Made by a program: the position numbers and the translations under genes. Source: Rugalucina vietnamica (taxonomy: Eukaryota; Mollusca; Bivalvia; Lucinida; Lucinidae). From it: 64,000 nt of DNA. Positions 23,262 through 34,282 of the stretch are shown here, one piece after another. The DNA lies in contig OZ024876.1 of assembly GCA_964017185.1 (NCBI GenBank), positions 17,310,226-17,374,225 on the forward strand. Reading direction: 5' to 3'. Each line of letters starts with the position of its first letter. Position 1 is the stretch's first letter. The notes below the pieces were generated by a model that saw only the letters and a program-made list of their open reading frames with translations, was not told where the DNA came from and made no database searches.

Positions 23262-26200
23262 ATAGTCGGCCGTGCTTAATTTCTAGGGCCTCTAGAAAAA
23301 AGTTTTGATGGCATTTTTTGTTAATGCTCGGCATCCATGTTAGAAATGTTCTTTGGTGTATGACAAAGTGTCCCAGGGCGGATGCCGCGTCTGAATCTTC
23401 GAATTAAGATCATGGTAAGGTCAAATGTCAACTAGGTGCATTTCGGTTTTAAAATCTCTGTTTTAGAATCTAATTTGTCATAAATATTATTTTATCAGTG
23501 TCTAACTATGATTAATATGCTCAAAACTAGCCATGCAGTAATAGAAATAATGAACAGAACAATTTTAGGAATATAGTTCCTATTATGGGATAGATACAAG
23601 TACAGCTTTTGCCAAAATCATTCTGTCAGAGTAGCTTGCACAATGTTTGTAGTAATATTTGTAGTCACGAATTGCAGATCCATTTTGCTTTACAAATTTA
23701 AATGCTATTTAGAAGTAACAATGATCTTTCCTAGTAATAACAACACCTAGCCGCACCGACATATAGAGAACGCTACAAAAGCTAGATTTAAAACAATTCG
23801 CATTGCTGACGTATATCAAACGTTCCAATTCATTGCAAATTAAAATGACCCTGAGGCTTATTTGACCTAACTTGCACCCCCGAACAATTTTTCATGGGTG
23901 CCAAATCGTTCATTGGGATCTCTGAAATGCAAAGAGTTTTTGACGTACACGATAAACTCAATTGCATTTTGAAAAATGCAGTATTTCCATGGCAACTGCT
24001 AACGTGATTCATTAGCATGAGGGTGTTCCTACAAAATTGATCACAGTTCTGCTGTTACTAGTCCTAGACCTCTGAATCTGGTCTCGTGTTAACGCTGAGG
24101 CATAGGCCTTTCAACGCGTGGTAAGTACTGCAAATTAACTAATTTGCATATTCATGAATGTTAATGAAATCATTCAAAGTGATTTAAACTGGTTATATAT
24201 CCACGAATAAACTAATTTTAATCCTAAATTATCATTATCACACTTTGTTACTGCACCAGTAATACAGTATAATGAAAAAATATTTATGTCATGGGCATAT
24301 ATGATAATAGTCTCATTTGTATATTCATGAATATTGATTAAAATGTTGAACATCTGGGCAAAGCAAGGGAAAATCTATTCACATTTAAGGATTTTATGTA
24401 GGTTATATAAGATATTCCTTTCACTTTAGGACAATTCTCATGCTGCCAGTTTGGCCCGAGGGACCACCTAAATGCCATAGAATATTGCTGTCCTCAACAA
24501 TGAGCACATTTGCATGATGTGAAATTACATAGTTTCCACGCCCACTCCCTATAATGTGATTCTAAAGTATGGGATGAACGTACAAACAAACTCATATCCC
24601 ACCAAGAATATGCTCTAAGATACTTTGATTGGTCTGATAGTAATGCATTGACATAGTAATTTAACATATAAACATAATATTCAAATCATTGAACTTACTT
24701 AATCTTGAATATAAATGAAGAAAATAAGATAAGATATTGAGTATACATACAAAATCACTTGTTCAAGGGCTGTGAATAAATCTAGGATACTGTATATAAT
24801 TATTATTAATCACTCTGAAGTCTGATAAAAGAGTAATCTGATCTTCAATCTCATGAATATTAATGAAAATCTAAGAAATATGAGAGAAAAAAATGAAACA
24901 AAATAAACACGTTAATCTACAAAATGACTTGTATCTCGGCAACAAAAGCGCTAAGGTCCTAAAAGTGGTATCAAGTGGTTGCTTAGGTAATATTAAAGCA
25001 CTTAATCTAAAATATGTAAGTCATTGGATTTTTTTCATGACCATTGATAAAATCGTTAGAAATTGCAGTAAAAATACGGAAGAATTAAGAAGGAAACCAT
25101 GTAAAACACATGTATCTTGGTTACTGATAGACCCTAGAGTGTTGTTTTTTGGAATCAAATGATTTCCAAGACTGCAATTGGACTCAAATGATTGCAAGGA
25201 CAATGTTTATTGTATATATCATGCAATCAGATATATAAATCATAAAATATTTTGTATGGATATGAATGAGGACTTTATGAATTAGAAAACATTCACCAAA
25301 AATGAAGTGGGAATACCAACAAAATTATATCTCGGCTTCAAATGCCCTGGGAGCCTTGAAATGGTATCAGTATGGTGCTATATCAATGTACTATTGCCAT
25401 ATATAGTCTTATAGATAAACCATATTATATTGAATATTGTAAATACTATGTAAGATACGAACAAAATAATGAAAATTACAGAAAATTGAAGATTGTGCGC
25501 CAAGAAAATTGCTTATATAATCTTGGTTGCCAACAAATATGCTTTACATATCTGAATCTATATCAATAAAGTATTGTTCTATTAATTATATGATGCTACA
25601 TTGAGCTTTCTAGGGCTATTAGTAGTCGAGACCCGAGATATATGCGACCTTAATGGTATAGCCCTTCATTATTCGATGATTTTTCTCCAATTTAAGCATA
25701 TTTTTAATATTGATACCACAAAAATATCAACATATTTATATAATCTGATTAAAAAATGATAAAACATTGTCCTAGCAATCAGCTGATACCAATTTCAGCA
25801 CTCTAGGTCCATCAGTAGCCACGCTACATTTGCTTTTACATGTATACCACATTAATTCGCCCCGATTTTACTCCGATTTCTGAAGATATCATTAATGTTC
25901 ATGAAAACAAAAATCCAATGACTTATATATGTTATATATTTGTGTATGATCAAAATGGTATAATGTAACCCTAGCAATCATTTGATGCCATTTTCAGCAC
26001 TTTAGTGTTTGAGTTGCCGAGATTCACGGCATTTTGTAGGTTTACCCGTTTAATGTTTTCTTTTTTTCTCTCCTATTCCTAAAGTTTTCATTAATATTCA
26101 TGAGATTGAAGATCAGATTGTTCACATACCAGACGCATGAGTGATATTTCTTTTCCATAGCATTCATTCTATACCTCTATACCACTTTCAACATTCTAGG

Positions 26201-27172
26201 TTTATATACAGCCTTGGGGTAAGTGATGTATGTACGTATATCCCCTATTTTTCTTTGATTTTCTCAAATTTCTTATGTTTTGTATCATTAATATTCATGA
26301 ATTAGCAAGTTCAATGATTTGAATATTAAGTATTTATGTTAAGTATTACTGTCAGGCCAATCATAATAGTTTAGAGCATACTAGCTATTTGTTTGATATG
26401 AGTATTTTTGTAAGTACAGCCAATTCGTTTGAATCACAGGTCGGTGCGGACACTGTTATTTGACACCATGCAAATGTGTTGATTGTTGAGAACAATATGG
26501 ACAGTTATTAGAAAACCGAATGTTCATGTCACAAGCAGGAATTATAAAATAATATCAAAAGTACATTAAAAAAGTCATAGCAACTTTACAGGATCAGGTT
26601 TATGATAAAGATTAGTTGTAGCATTTTATATTATATTGGCACAATGCAAATAACCTGGGGTGCTTTATTAGCACAAATACGGCATGTTTACTGCTTTAAA
26701 AAAGGTAAATTACATCTTTAGCCCTCTGCATAACACTATGTCTAATTACAATTCTTTCACTCATAATTAAATTAGCAAATTAGGATAAAGAAAATAGGTG
26801 GTTGTATTTGTAAGCATTTTCAGCATTTTCGCACTAGTTTGACCTCTGACCTTCCTGTGTATCGAACCCATGTGTCAAATTAAACCTTGTGGCAATCCTT
26901 TTGGTCATTCCATATAAACTGGCAGCTATTTTTATTTATTTTATAACAGTTTCGTGACATAAAAGTACATATTATGAAATTAAGTATTATTTTTCTTACA
27001 GGATGCACTTAGTTGACCTTTGACCTTACTGTGACCTTAAAACGCAAATTCACGCTTGGCATCCGGCCCTATGTTGTTTGTAGTATCCCAAGGAATAATT
27101 CTAGTCTGGATGCCGAGCATTAACAAAAAATGCCATCATGAGTTATCGAAGAAATTAAACACGGCCGACTAT
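23262..27172. mobile_element. 3.9-kb foldback element
   Basis: The ends ATAGTCGGCCGTG and CACGGCCGACTAT are inverted, and each is followed inward by GGCATTTTTTGTTAATGCTC or its complement. Symmetry continues far inside. CAACAATGAGCACATTTGCA near 24500 mirrors AAATGTGTTGATTGTTGAGA near 26470. TCAATCTCATGAATATTAAT near 24848 mirrors ATTAATATTCATGAGATTGA near 26090. CTCGGC..GGTATCA modules repeat near 24930, 25325, 25785 and 25975 in both orientations. No protein is encoded. It is a non-autonomous foldback transposon, and a transcript would fold into a long, imperfect duplex. Confidence 0.85.
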
Positions 27173-27860
27173 TAATTGTTATTACATGTATGCAAGATCA
27201 GTTATGCATATTGCTAATTTGACACATAACATAACAATATTTATTTCTTTGACATTAACTAAACAGTTCCTAGTCATGCACATATATACTCAATAATCTC
27301 AGAGTGTGAATAATACAATAAATTATATTACAATACAAATAGTCTATTGGCATTAAACGTACAAAATAATTTTCGCCATACAAATACAAACAAATACCGA
27401 TATAGTCTCTCTTGTATTTGCTAACTTTTGCATAAATACATGTACTTCGGAGAATGTTTATTTTGTCTGTGGATAATGTGTGCTTATTCGTATATGTAGT
27501 AAAGTTGTGGTAATTGACTGGCTACTTTTAACGAAAACAACGGCTCAATCAGCTTATGATATTTCTCTTCGTTATAATTTCTCATTGTCAAGTTTGTTTT
27601 TATCCAACCTCAGTTTATGAGCGAGCGGGACTTTGGTTCTTATTTAATGCAAATATGGTGATGAAATAATATTTTACATTAGACATAAAACTGTTCATAT
27701 CGGGAAAAGCTCTCCTATTTGACTGTGTTTGGCCTATTCACATAACAATAAAAACAGCAATAACACCAAGTCCGCTGCTTTCTAAAAATAGAAACACAAA
27801 TCTGTTTTGCCAGTCTACCAGACTATGCTTAATACAGTAATGTATTAATAATGCAAGACC
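27173..27860. other. Unassigned noncoding DNA
   Basis: No supported gene or named repeat. Confidence 0.4.
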
Positions 27861-27861
27861 A

Positions 27862-28315
27862 TATAAGCCGCCGCATGAGAACACCAACAATCTGCATATG
27901 CGAAAACAAAGACACAGATCAGCTTCGCGGTAACCGCGAAGCTTATCAGCCCCTTTGTTTTCGCTACATGGATAGCACAATTCATGTACTATCTAAATCC
28001 AAAATTTCAAGCTTGTAGCCGTCTTCTCTGACTGTACAGGTTGGTTTGTGTCAGACCTGATGGAGAGCCCAAATTGTTGGTTTTCTCACTTTCTCATGCA
28101 CAGGCTCATATTTCATTTTTCTTGACAGACACACAGATTGCAGCGCACATACAGCGTATTCTGGTTTCCGTATCTTAGTAGAAGAGGGATTAAACTATCA
28201 GATACTATCAGATGTAGCGAAAGCAATGGTGCTGATCAGCTGTGTACTGCACAGCTGATCTGCGTCTTTGTTTTCGCATACGCAAATTGTTGGTTTTCTC
28301 ATGACGCGGCTCTAT
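27862..28315. mobile_element. Two CCAACAAT-type MITEs close together
   Basis: First copy: GCATGAGAACACCAACAATC, AGATCAGCTTCGCGGTAACC (palindrome centre), CAGGTTGGTTTGTGTCAGACC, ending near 28110 at TTGTTGGTTTTCTCAC. Second, shorter copy: ACTATCAGATGTAGCGAAAG, GCTGATCAGCTGTGTACTGC, ending near 28315 at AAATTGTTGGTTTTCTCATG. Confidence 0.75.
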
Positions 28316-28749
28316 GAAGTAATATGATTAAATCCGTTAATGATTAAATTGTGACAAATCTGGTCATTTTGTTTATGACATTACATCATCTCTAGAGACA
28401 ACAATAATTGAATTGTTCTTTTAGAATGCAGATTGTACTAATATCATTGTACTACTATCGTTCTGAGAACCAAGTTTCACTGAAAGAAAGTTATAAGAGG
28501 CCACATTTCAAACTCTATTTTTTGTTTCTAAGCGATGTTCAGAAATTGCATTATTTTTTACCTAAAGACGTGTCCTCCAAAATGCTTCGTCTGCGCGAGA
28601 TATATTTCACATTCTGGAATGCAGCAACTTACAGAGCCACTGATAGACATTGGTTTATTCATATCATCATGAATTTTAATTGATCGTATTTTACTTTCAG
28701 ATGTGAGGTGGCCACTTTTAACTTTCTATGTGTAGTCGTCTTTCTTAGT
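28316..28749. other. Unassigned noncoding DNA
   Basis: A 91-codon open frame at 28408-28683 shows no recognisable domain, and no splice or family evidence supports it as a gene. Confidence 0.4.
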
Positions 28750-29263
28750 CGTCAAGTTATTTGGCGCACAGGGATCTCCATCGTCGGGAAGCTTACTCAA
28801 TCTGTAAGTCCTCGTTTTTGATTCATCATGGAATTTATCAAGATTTATTTGTTTGTCTATGATGAGTCATTGACTAGTAAGAGATTCACTACGAGGACCG
28901 AACAACTAACTAAATGTTATGAACCACTGCAGAAGCTGAGGGTGAAGTTAGGATCCTGTAAAACCGGTTTAAGCCTGCCAGTAATTTTATATTTCTGATC
29001 GTTCCAAGGCGATACTTCTTGTGGTGGTTCTTATTGTTTTATGTCTTGGTGTTTAAAATCTTTGCATACTATCATATTTTTAGTTAAGTTTAGGTAACTG
29101 AGCGGCCAAATATTAGGAAATAGCTGCTCATTCGGCTTACGAAATGTTTTCATGGTATAAGTACCTTATTGTTAGTTTGGTTTTTTTCCCGCCTCGGTTT
29201 TTGGAGTGGGGGTTCTTTTTTTCTGATTGCGCCATTTCCTGATCGTTGCCTACATGTACCTTT
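28750..29263 (+). mobile_element. 5'-truncated Penelope-like fragment
   Basis: Begins with AGTTATTTGGCGCACAGGGA, continues TCTCCATCGTCGGGAAGC and ends GATCGTTGCCTACATGTACC plus T residues. It covers the last ~510 bp of the family, the same start point (near AGTTATTCGGCGCC) as the copy at 35200, suggesting a favoured truncation point. Confidence 0.85.
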
Positions 29264-29514
29264 TTACGTGTTGTAGTTTTAATAAGTACCCAGAGTAAGA
29301 TAAGAATTAGGGCTCAATAGAAAAAAGAAAAATACTTCTTAGTTTTGTCATTTTACCTAGAACATCATATTAGTTCTTAGAGGCGTGACTTACCAGAACA
29401 ATTAAAAGAAACAGTAGAAAAGTCAACGAATAAACCAGATTTTGTCTCAATGAGGCGAATTCGTCGGATGACTCACAACATAATTCTATAGACATACAGA
29501 GGAAACAGACATCA

Positions 29515-29715
29515 GGAAAACATGTCCATGCAATATATACCCCCATAAACCCCATTTTATATATGGTGAAACTCGGGTATACACGGGTATGCATTTTTTC
29601 TTATTTCTAATTCAAAACATAGACCATGGGTACTCGTTAGAACCGCCTCGGCGAGGCGGTGATAACGCGTACCCACTATCTAAGTTTTGAGCAAAAAATA
29701 AAAAAAAAAAAAAAT
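29515..29715. mobile_element. Foldback MITE with GCCTCGGCGAGGC core
   Basis: The centre AACCGCCTCGGCGAGGCGGT is palindromic. Outward it pairs ACATAGACCATGGGTACTCG with CGCGTACCCACTATCTAAG. A left arm with GGGTATACACGGGTATGC is shared with copies at 36185, 38270, 44080, 47730, 48200 and 58560. The right side is lost in an A-rich tract and a tandem repeat. Confidence 0.85.
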
Positions 29716-29775
29716 ATATCATTTTTTTTCTTTGAAATTGAAATTTTTCATTTTTTTTCGGAGTGGCTATTACCA

Positions 29776-29975
29776 GTCAACTGGTTATAGCGATTTTACG
29801 TTAAAATGGCTGCTGCCAGTTGACTGGCAATAGCGATTTTACGTTAAATTCGCTGCTGCCAGTTGACTGGTAATAGCGATTTTACGTTAAATTCGCTGCT
29901 GCCAGTTGACTGGTAATAGCGATTTAACGTAAAATTGGCTGCTGCCAGTCAACTGGTTATAGCAATTTTAACATA
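29776..29975. repeat. ~45-bp tandem repeat, about 4.5 units
   Basis: Units contain GCTGCTGCCAGTTGACTGG and TAATAGCGATTTTACGTTAA. The outer units carry CAGTCAACTG and the inner ones CAGTTGACTG, so orientation of the core flips across the array. It lies between a foldback MITE and a Penelope fragment. Confidence 0.85.
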
Positions 29976-29988
29976 AAATACGAGCTAC

Positions 29989-30203
29989 TGCTGTTTGAGC
30001 CTTATGTACGTTTTCATCTTTTAGTTCAGTTCAGGTAACTGAGTGACCGCCTATTGGGGAATAGCTACTCACTCGGCTTACTATATGTTTCTTGGTATAA
30101 GTACCTAAGTGTCATTTTAGTTTTTTCTCACCCCTCGGTTCATGGAGTGGGGATTTCTTTCTGATTGCGCTATTTCCTGATCATTGCCTACTTGTACCTT
30201 TTT
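29989..30203 (+). mobile_element. 5'-truncated Penelope-like 3' end
   Basis: Covers only the last ~215 bp: GTGAGTGACC-type text, GCTACTCACTCGGCTTAC, CACCCCTCGGTTCATGGAGT and the terminus CTACTTGTACCTTTTT. Confidence 0.85.
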
Positions 30204-30755
30204 ACATTTGTACCGTTGCGAAGACATATTGTTCGGCCATATATTGCATAACATTTTAAATGAAGGGTTAAAACTCTGCTCCAGAATATTGGTCACAAAC
30301 CAAGTGGGGGCCAATTGTTAAAGTCACATAATCATTGCACCGATTTTTAGTCTATCTCGAAGGATTACTTAAGTTGTTTGGACCCCTCTGAGTCACCTCA
30401 GGTACGCAGACACTAACTCTTTCTATCCCTTATCCTCAGTGCTCAAATAGGGGTTCTAAAAGCTTTGTAGCTCATGTCGTTTACCTGCATTTTGATCAGA
30501 GACACACCTTATGAACCATAAAAAGTTAAAAGCATGATTTTATGAGCTGTTATGGTCCATAACGACCAATTTACGAAAAAAAAAACAAAACAAAAAAAAA
30601 CAACAAAAAAAACAAAACAATAAAAAACAGCTTTTAAAAGTTATGCAACAAGTATCGTTATTGCACCTCACATAACAATTCAAATCCATTCGCTAATTTC
30701 GTGTTTATGGTTCTTTTGAATAATAACGTCCAAACTGTTTTTTTTTTTTTTTTTT

Positions 30756-30787
<32 letters not shown>

Positions 30788-31510
30788 TTTTTTTTTGTCT
30801 TTACAATAGAATAGTAAACATCTCCATGTATGCTCAACGTCAGCAAGATTCGATCAAAAATAGAAATTCTTTGACATTTTAAATTTGATTGATTTTTTCG
30901 GAGCTGAACGGGAAAATCTCAACATTGCATGTCTTTTTTGTCGGATATATGAAACACAGATCTGGACGAGAAGAAAGTGAGTGAGCCTATATCCTTAATT
31001 GTTAGAAAAATTGTGATAATTTAATATGGGTTTAGGTATTTTTAACTTAAACTCTATCAACATGAATTCATGAGCATTGAAAGAACAAAACTATATAAGG
31101 GAAAAAGAATTGTACTGATTACTGGTTAATTGCAACTGTTGTGTGTAACCATTACAACTATATATCAAATTTGTCACATTCAAAGGAAACAATGCAGACC
31201 AGTAGAACAAATCTCTATTTTGCGTGCCAACAGTTCTATGCGGGCAATCTGGAATATTGGAATATTAACTTCCAAATGCTAAAGAACCTTAGTTTTCCTT
31301 CATTGAAAATAATTGATTGCTTTTATGCACTGTGCTCTTAAATATTTTGTAATGGGAACTTCCTTAATCGTAAACTAAAAACGAGTAAATGAAATTTGCC
31401 GTAAAACGTCCCCATGACACACGTTTTCTTTTTTCTTTGGGGTTTGAATACAGATTCGTGTAAATTATTTCTGACAAAAAAACGAGTTACAAAAACGTTC
31501 TACATACATG
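30204..31510. other. Gene-free interval downstream of the transporter
   Basis: It holds A-rich sequence near 30578-30630 and two poly(T) blocks at about 30739-30797. It is the 3' flank of the minus-strand SLC22 gene, whose stop codon lies at 31511-31513. I could not place a clear polyadenylation signal. A 66-codon plus-strand frame at 31141-31341 has no recognisable domain. Confidence 0.45.
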
Positions 31511-31732
31511 TCACAGTTTTGTAGATTCTGCTACATTTGAATCGTCTTGTTTCGCAGCACTATCATCTGCACTGTATGTCAATGCTTTAGTACTGAACGT
31601 TTCTGCATCCTCAATTGTGTCCGGAAGCTTAACGCCACGTGTTTCAGGTAAAATGAACGACAGTATGCCTCCAAGTAGGGTCACAGCACCAAATATTATC
31701 AGTGGGATAGATTTGTTATCAGAAAACTCATC
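31511..31732 (-). CDS. SLC22-like exon 9 (residues 473-545 and stop)
   Basis: Acceptor TTTCAG, then DEFSDNKSIPLIIFGAVTLL (last helix), FILPETRGVKLPDTIEDAE (the family's PETRG/LPDTIEDAE C-terminus) and a short hydrophilic tail ending at a TGA. It is separated from exon 8 by a 4.2-kb intron filled with repeats. Confidence 0.95.
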   Translation of the reverse strand, partial: DEFSDNKSIPLIIFGAVTLLGGILSFILPETRGVKLPDTIEDAETFSTKALTYSADDSAAKQDDSNVAESTKL

Positions 31733-34224
31733 CTGAAAAATAAATTCGTCACGAAAAGTCGGACATGCAAGATACAGAGATATTTTTGAAAATTTCACTA
31801 AAAAAACTTGATATTTTTTTAATATTTTTGCTCAAAACATTGATTGTGGGTACTCATTAGAACCGCCTCACCGAGGCAGTTCTGTTTTGGAACAAAAATG
31901 AGAAGCCAGAGGACCAATGGTGCTGTAAACGCTCTCCTGAGATCTGGGATGTACCAATAAACTTATTTGAGTTATATATAGCCCGAGGGCAGGGACATAT
32001 GAACCCCTGCGGTCAATTTTATTCTCAGAATCATAAATATTCTGTCAATTAGCCCATTTCCTGGAAGTTTTTTCTCACCAGTTTACTGCATACGCGACCT
32101 AAACTGACCTTACAGGTTATCACAGGGTCGCAATTTATGTATACAGTGTAGTACTCTAGTCCAAAAATCTACATGCCAAGTTTTGATGAAATTGGTCCAC
32201 CGGTTCCGGTGAAGTTTTTAAGTGTTTTTACCATATATGGGCATGGCAGCCATCTTCGTCATGTGACCTGGATTATTTCTATACACATTAATTCAAACTT
32301 CCCATGGATGTTCCATGTCAAATTTGATTTGATTGGCCAAGCGGTTTTAGAGAAGAAGAAATTTAAATATTATGGTGATATACACATGCGCATATACTTC
32401 TCAAAGTTTGATAAGCATCAAAGTCTTATTTTCCATACAACACAGTGTTAAACACCCCGAGTTTCACCCACACTAAATGACAATGCCCAAGGACATGAAT
32501 GTCGGTCTCATTTGCTTTTCCTTAGATAATGCCTCGAAGTTCAAGTTCTGACAACAAGATCTTTGAAACAGCCAATGTCCTACCATTGCCCTTTAATATC
32601 ATTCTTCGCATTTTTCTAAAAGTCCTGAAATTATGGCATTTTCTAAAACCAGAGGACCAATGGTCCTGTAAACGCTCATCTGAGATCTACTGCATATACC
32701 AATAAACATGTTTGAAAAGTATGGTATTTTAACCCCATTGCAGGGGCAGATGACGCCCTTGGGCCATTTTCTTTTTTCAGAATAATCAATATTCTGTCCA
32801 TTTGCCAATTTCCTGCTGGCTTCTCCCTTCAAATGACATTTTAACAGTTTTCCCCATTCAAATGCATAGGCATACCATGTAGACCTTGCCATAAACTGGG
32901 TCAAGGTCACCACAGGGTCATGATTTATATATACATTGGATTACTTTAGCCATCGATGCTTCACGCCAAGTTTCCTTGAAATCAGTCTATTGGTTTCAGA
33001 GAAGAAGATTTTTGAAGGGTTTTTATCATATATGGGCATGGCGGCCATCTTGGTCATGTGACCTGGATTATTTATATACACATTGGTTCCCACTTCCTAT
33101 AGATGCTTCATATAAAATTTGGCTTTGATTGGCCAAGTGGTTTCAGAGAAAAAAATCTTTAAAAAGTGTGTATGGACGACTGACCGGCCAAGTTCAAGAG
33201 ATGACCTTGACCTAAATTAATCATATACCTTCATCTAATCCATTAGTTGTTTGCATCTACCACTTTTCAGATCTCAGGCTGCAATAGTTTTCAAAAAATA
33301 GCTAATTTCCACTTTATAAGTCTATGGAAACTTAAAGTTACCATAGCAACCAGAGTTCTTATCCGACTGGAATAAAAACACAAATTATGTAGAGGCTACT
33401 GTCAGGAACATGTATACAAAGTACAGGATTCATCCACTTGACAGTTTTTGAGGAGAAGATTTTTGAATGTTTTTTTTTTCAAAATTTTGCCCTTTATGGG
33501 GCCCCAGCAACCAATCAAAATAAAGGATTAGGACAAAACTCGCAAGAAACGTCAAACACTACTCAATAAACATTTCTGCAAAAACAAAATTCAAATCTCT
33601 GCAATTTTAGCGGAAAAATAGCCGATTTCCACTTTTCCCATTATAAGTCTATGGAAACTTTAAGTTGCCATAGCAACCAGAATTCTTATCCGCCTGGAAT
33701 AAAAAACACAAATTATGTAGAGGTCACTGTCAGGAACATGTATACAAAGTACAGGCTTCATCCCCTTGACAGTTTCTGAGAAGAAGATTTTTGAATGTTT
33801 TTCGAAATTTTGCCCTATATGGGGCCCCTGCAACCAATCAAAATGAAGGATTAGGACAAAAGTCACATGAAACGTAAAGGATTACTCAATAAACATTTCT
33901 GCAAAAACAAAATTCAAATATCTCCAACAAGACAGCAAAAACTGGCAATTTTCACTTTTTTCCATTATAAGTCTATGGGAAGCATAAGTTGCCATAGCAA
34001 CCAGAGTCCTTATCCGATCAAAACAAAAAACACAATTATTATTTCCCTTTACCTGTAGATGGTGTATGTGTAATATGAGAACAATCGGCCCAGCGGTTTC
34101 AGAGAAGATCTTTGAAATTGTGGACGACGGACGGACGACGGACGGACGGCGGACGACGGACGGACGCCGGAGCATGGGTATACTATAAGCTCACCTATGA
34201 GCCTTCGGCTCAGGTGAGCTGAAA

Positions 34225-34282
<58 letters not shown>

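Noticed and set aside
27738-27980. Minus-strand frame starting MCYPCSENKGADKLRG
   Set aside because: The N-terminal part is the translated CCAACAAT-type MITE, also seen near 36600-37000; no independent gene evidence.
28408-28683. 91-codon plus-strand frame
   Set aside because: No recognisable domain, no splice context, no repeat match; not enough to call a gene.
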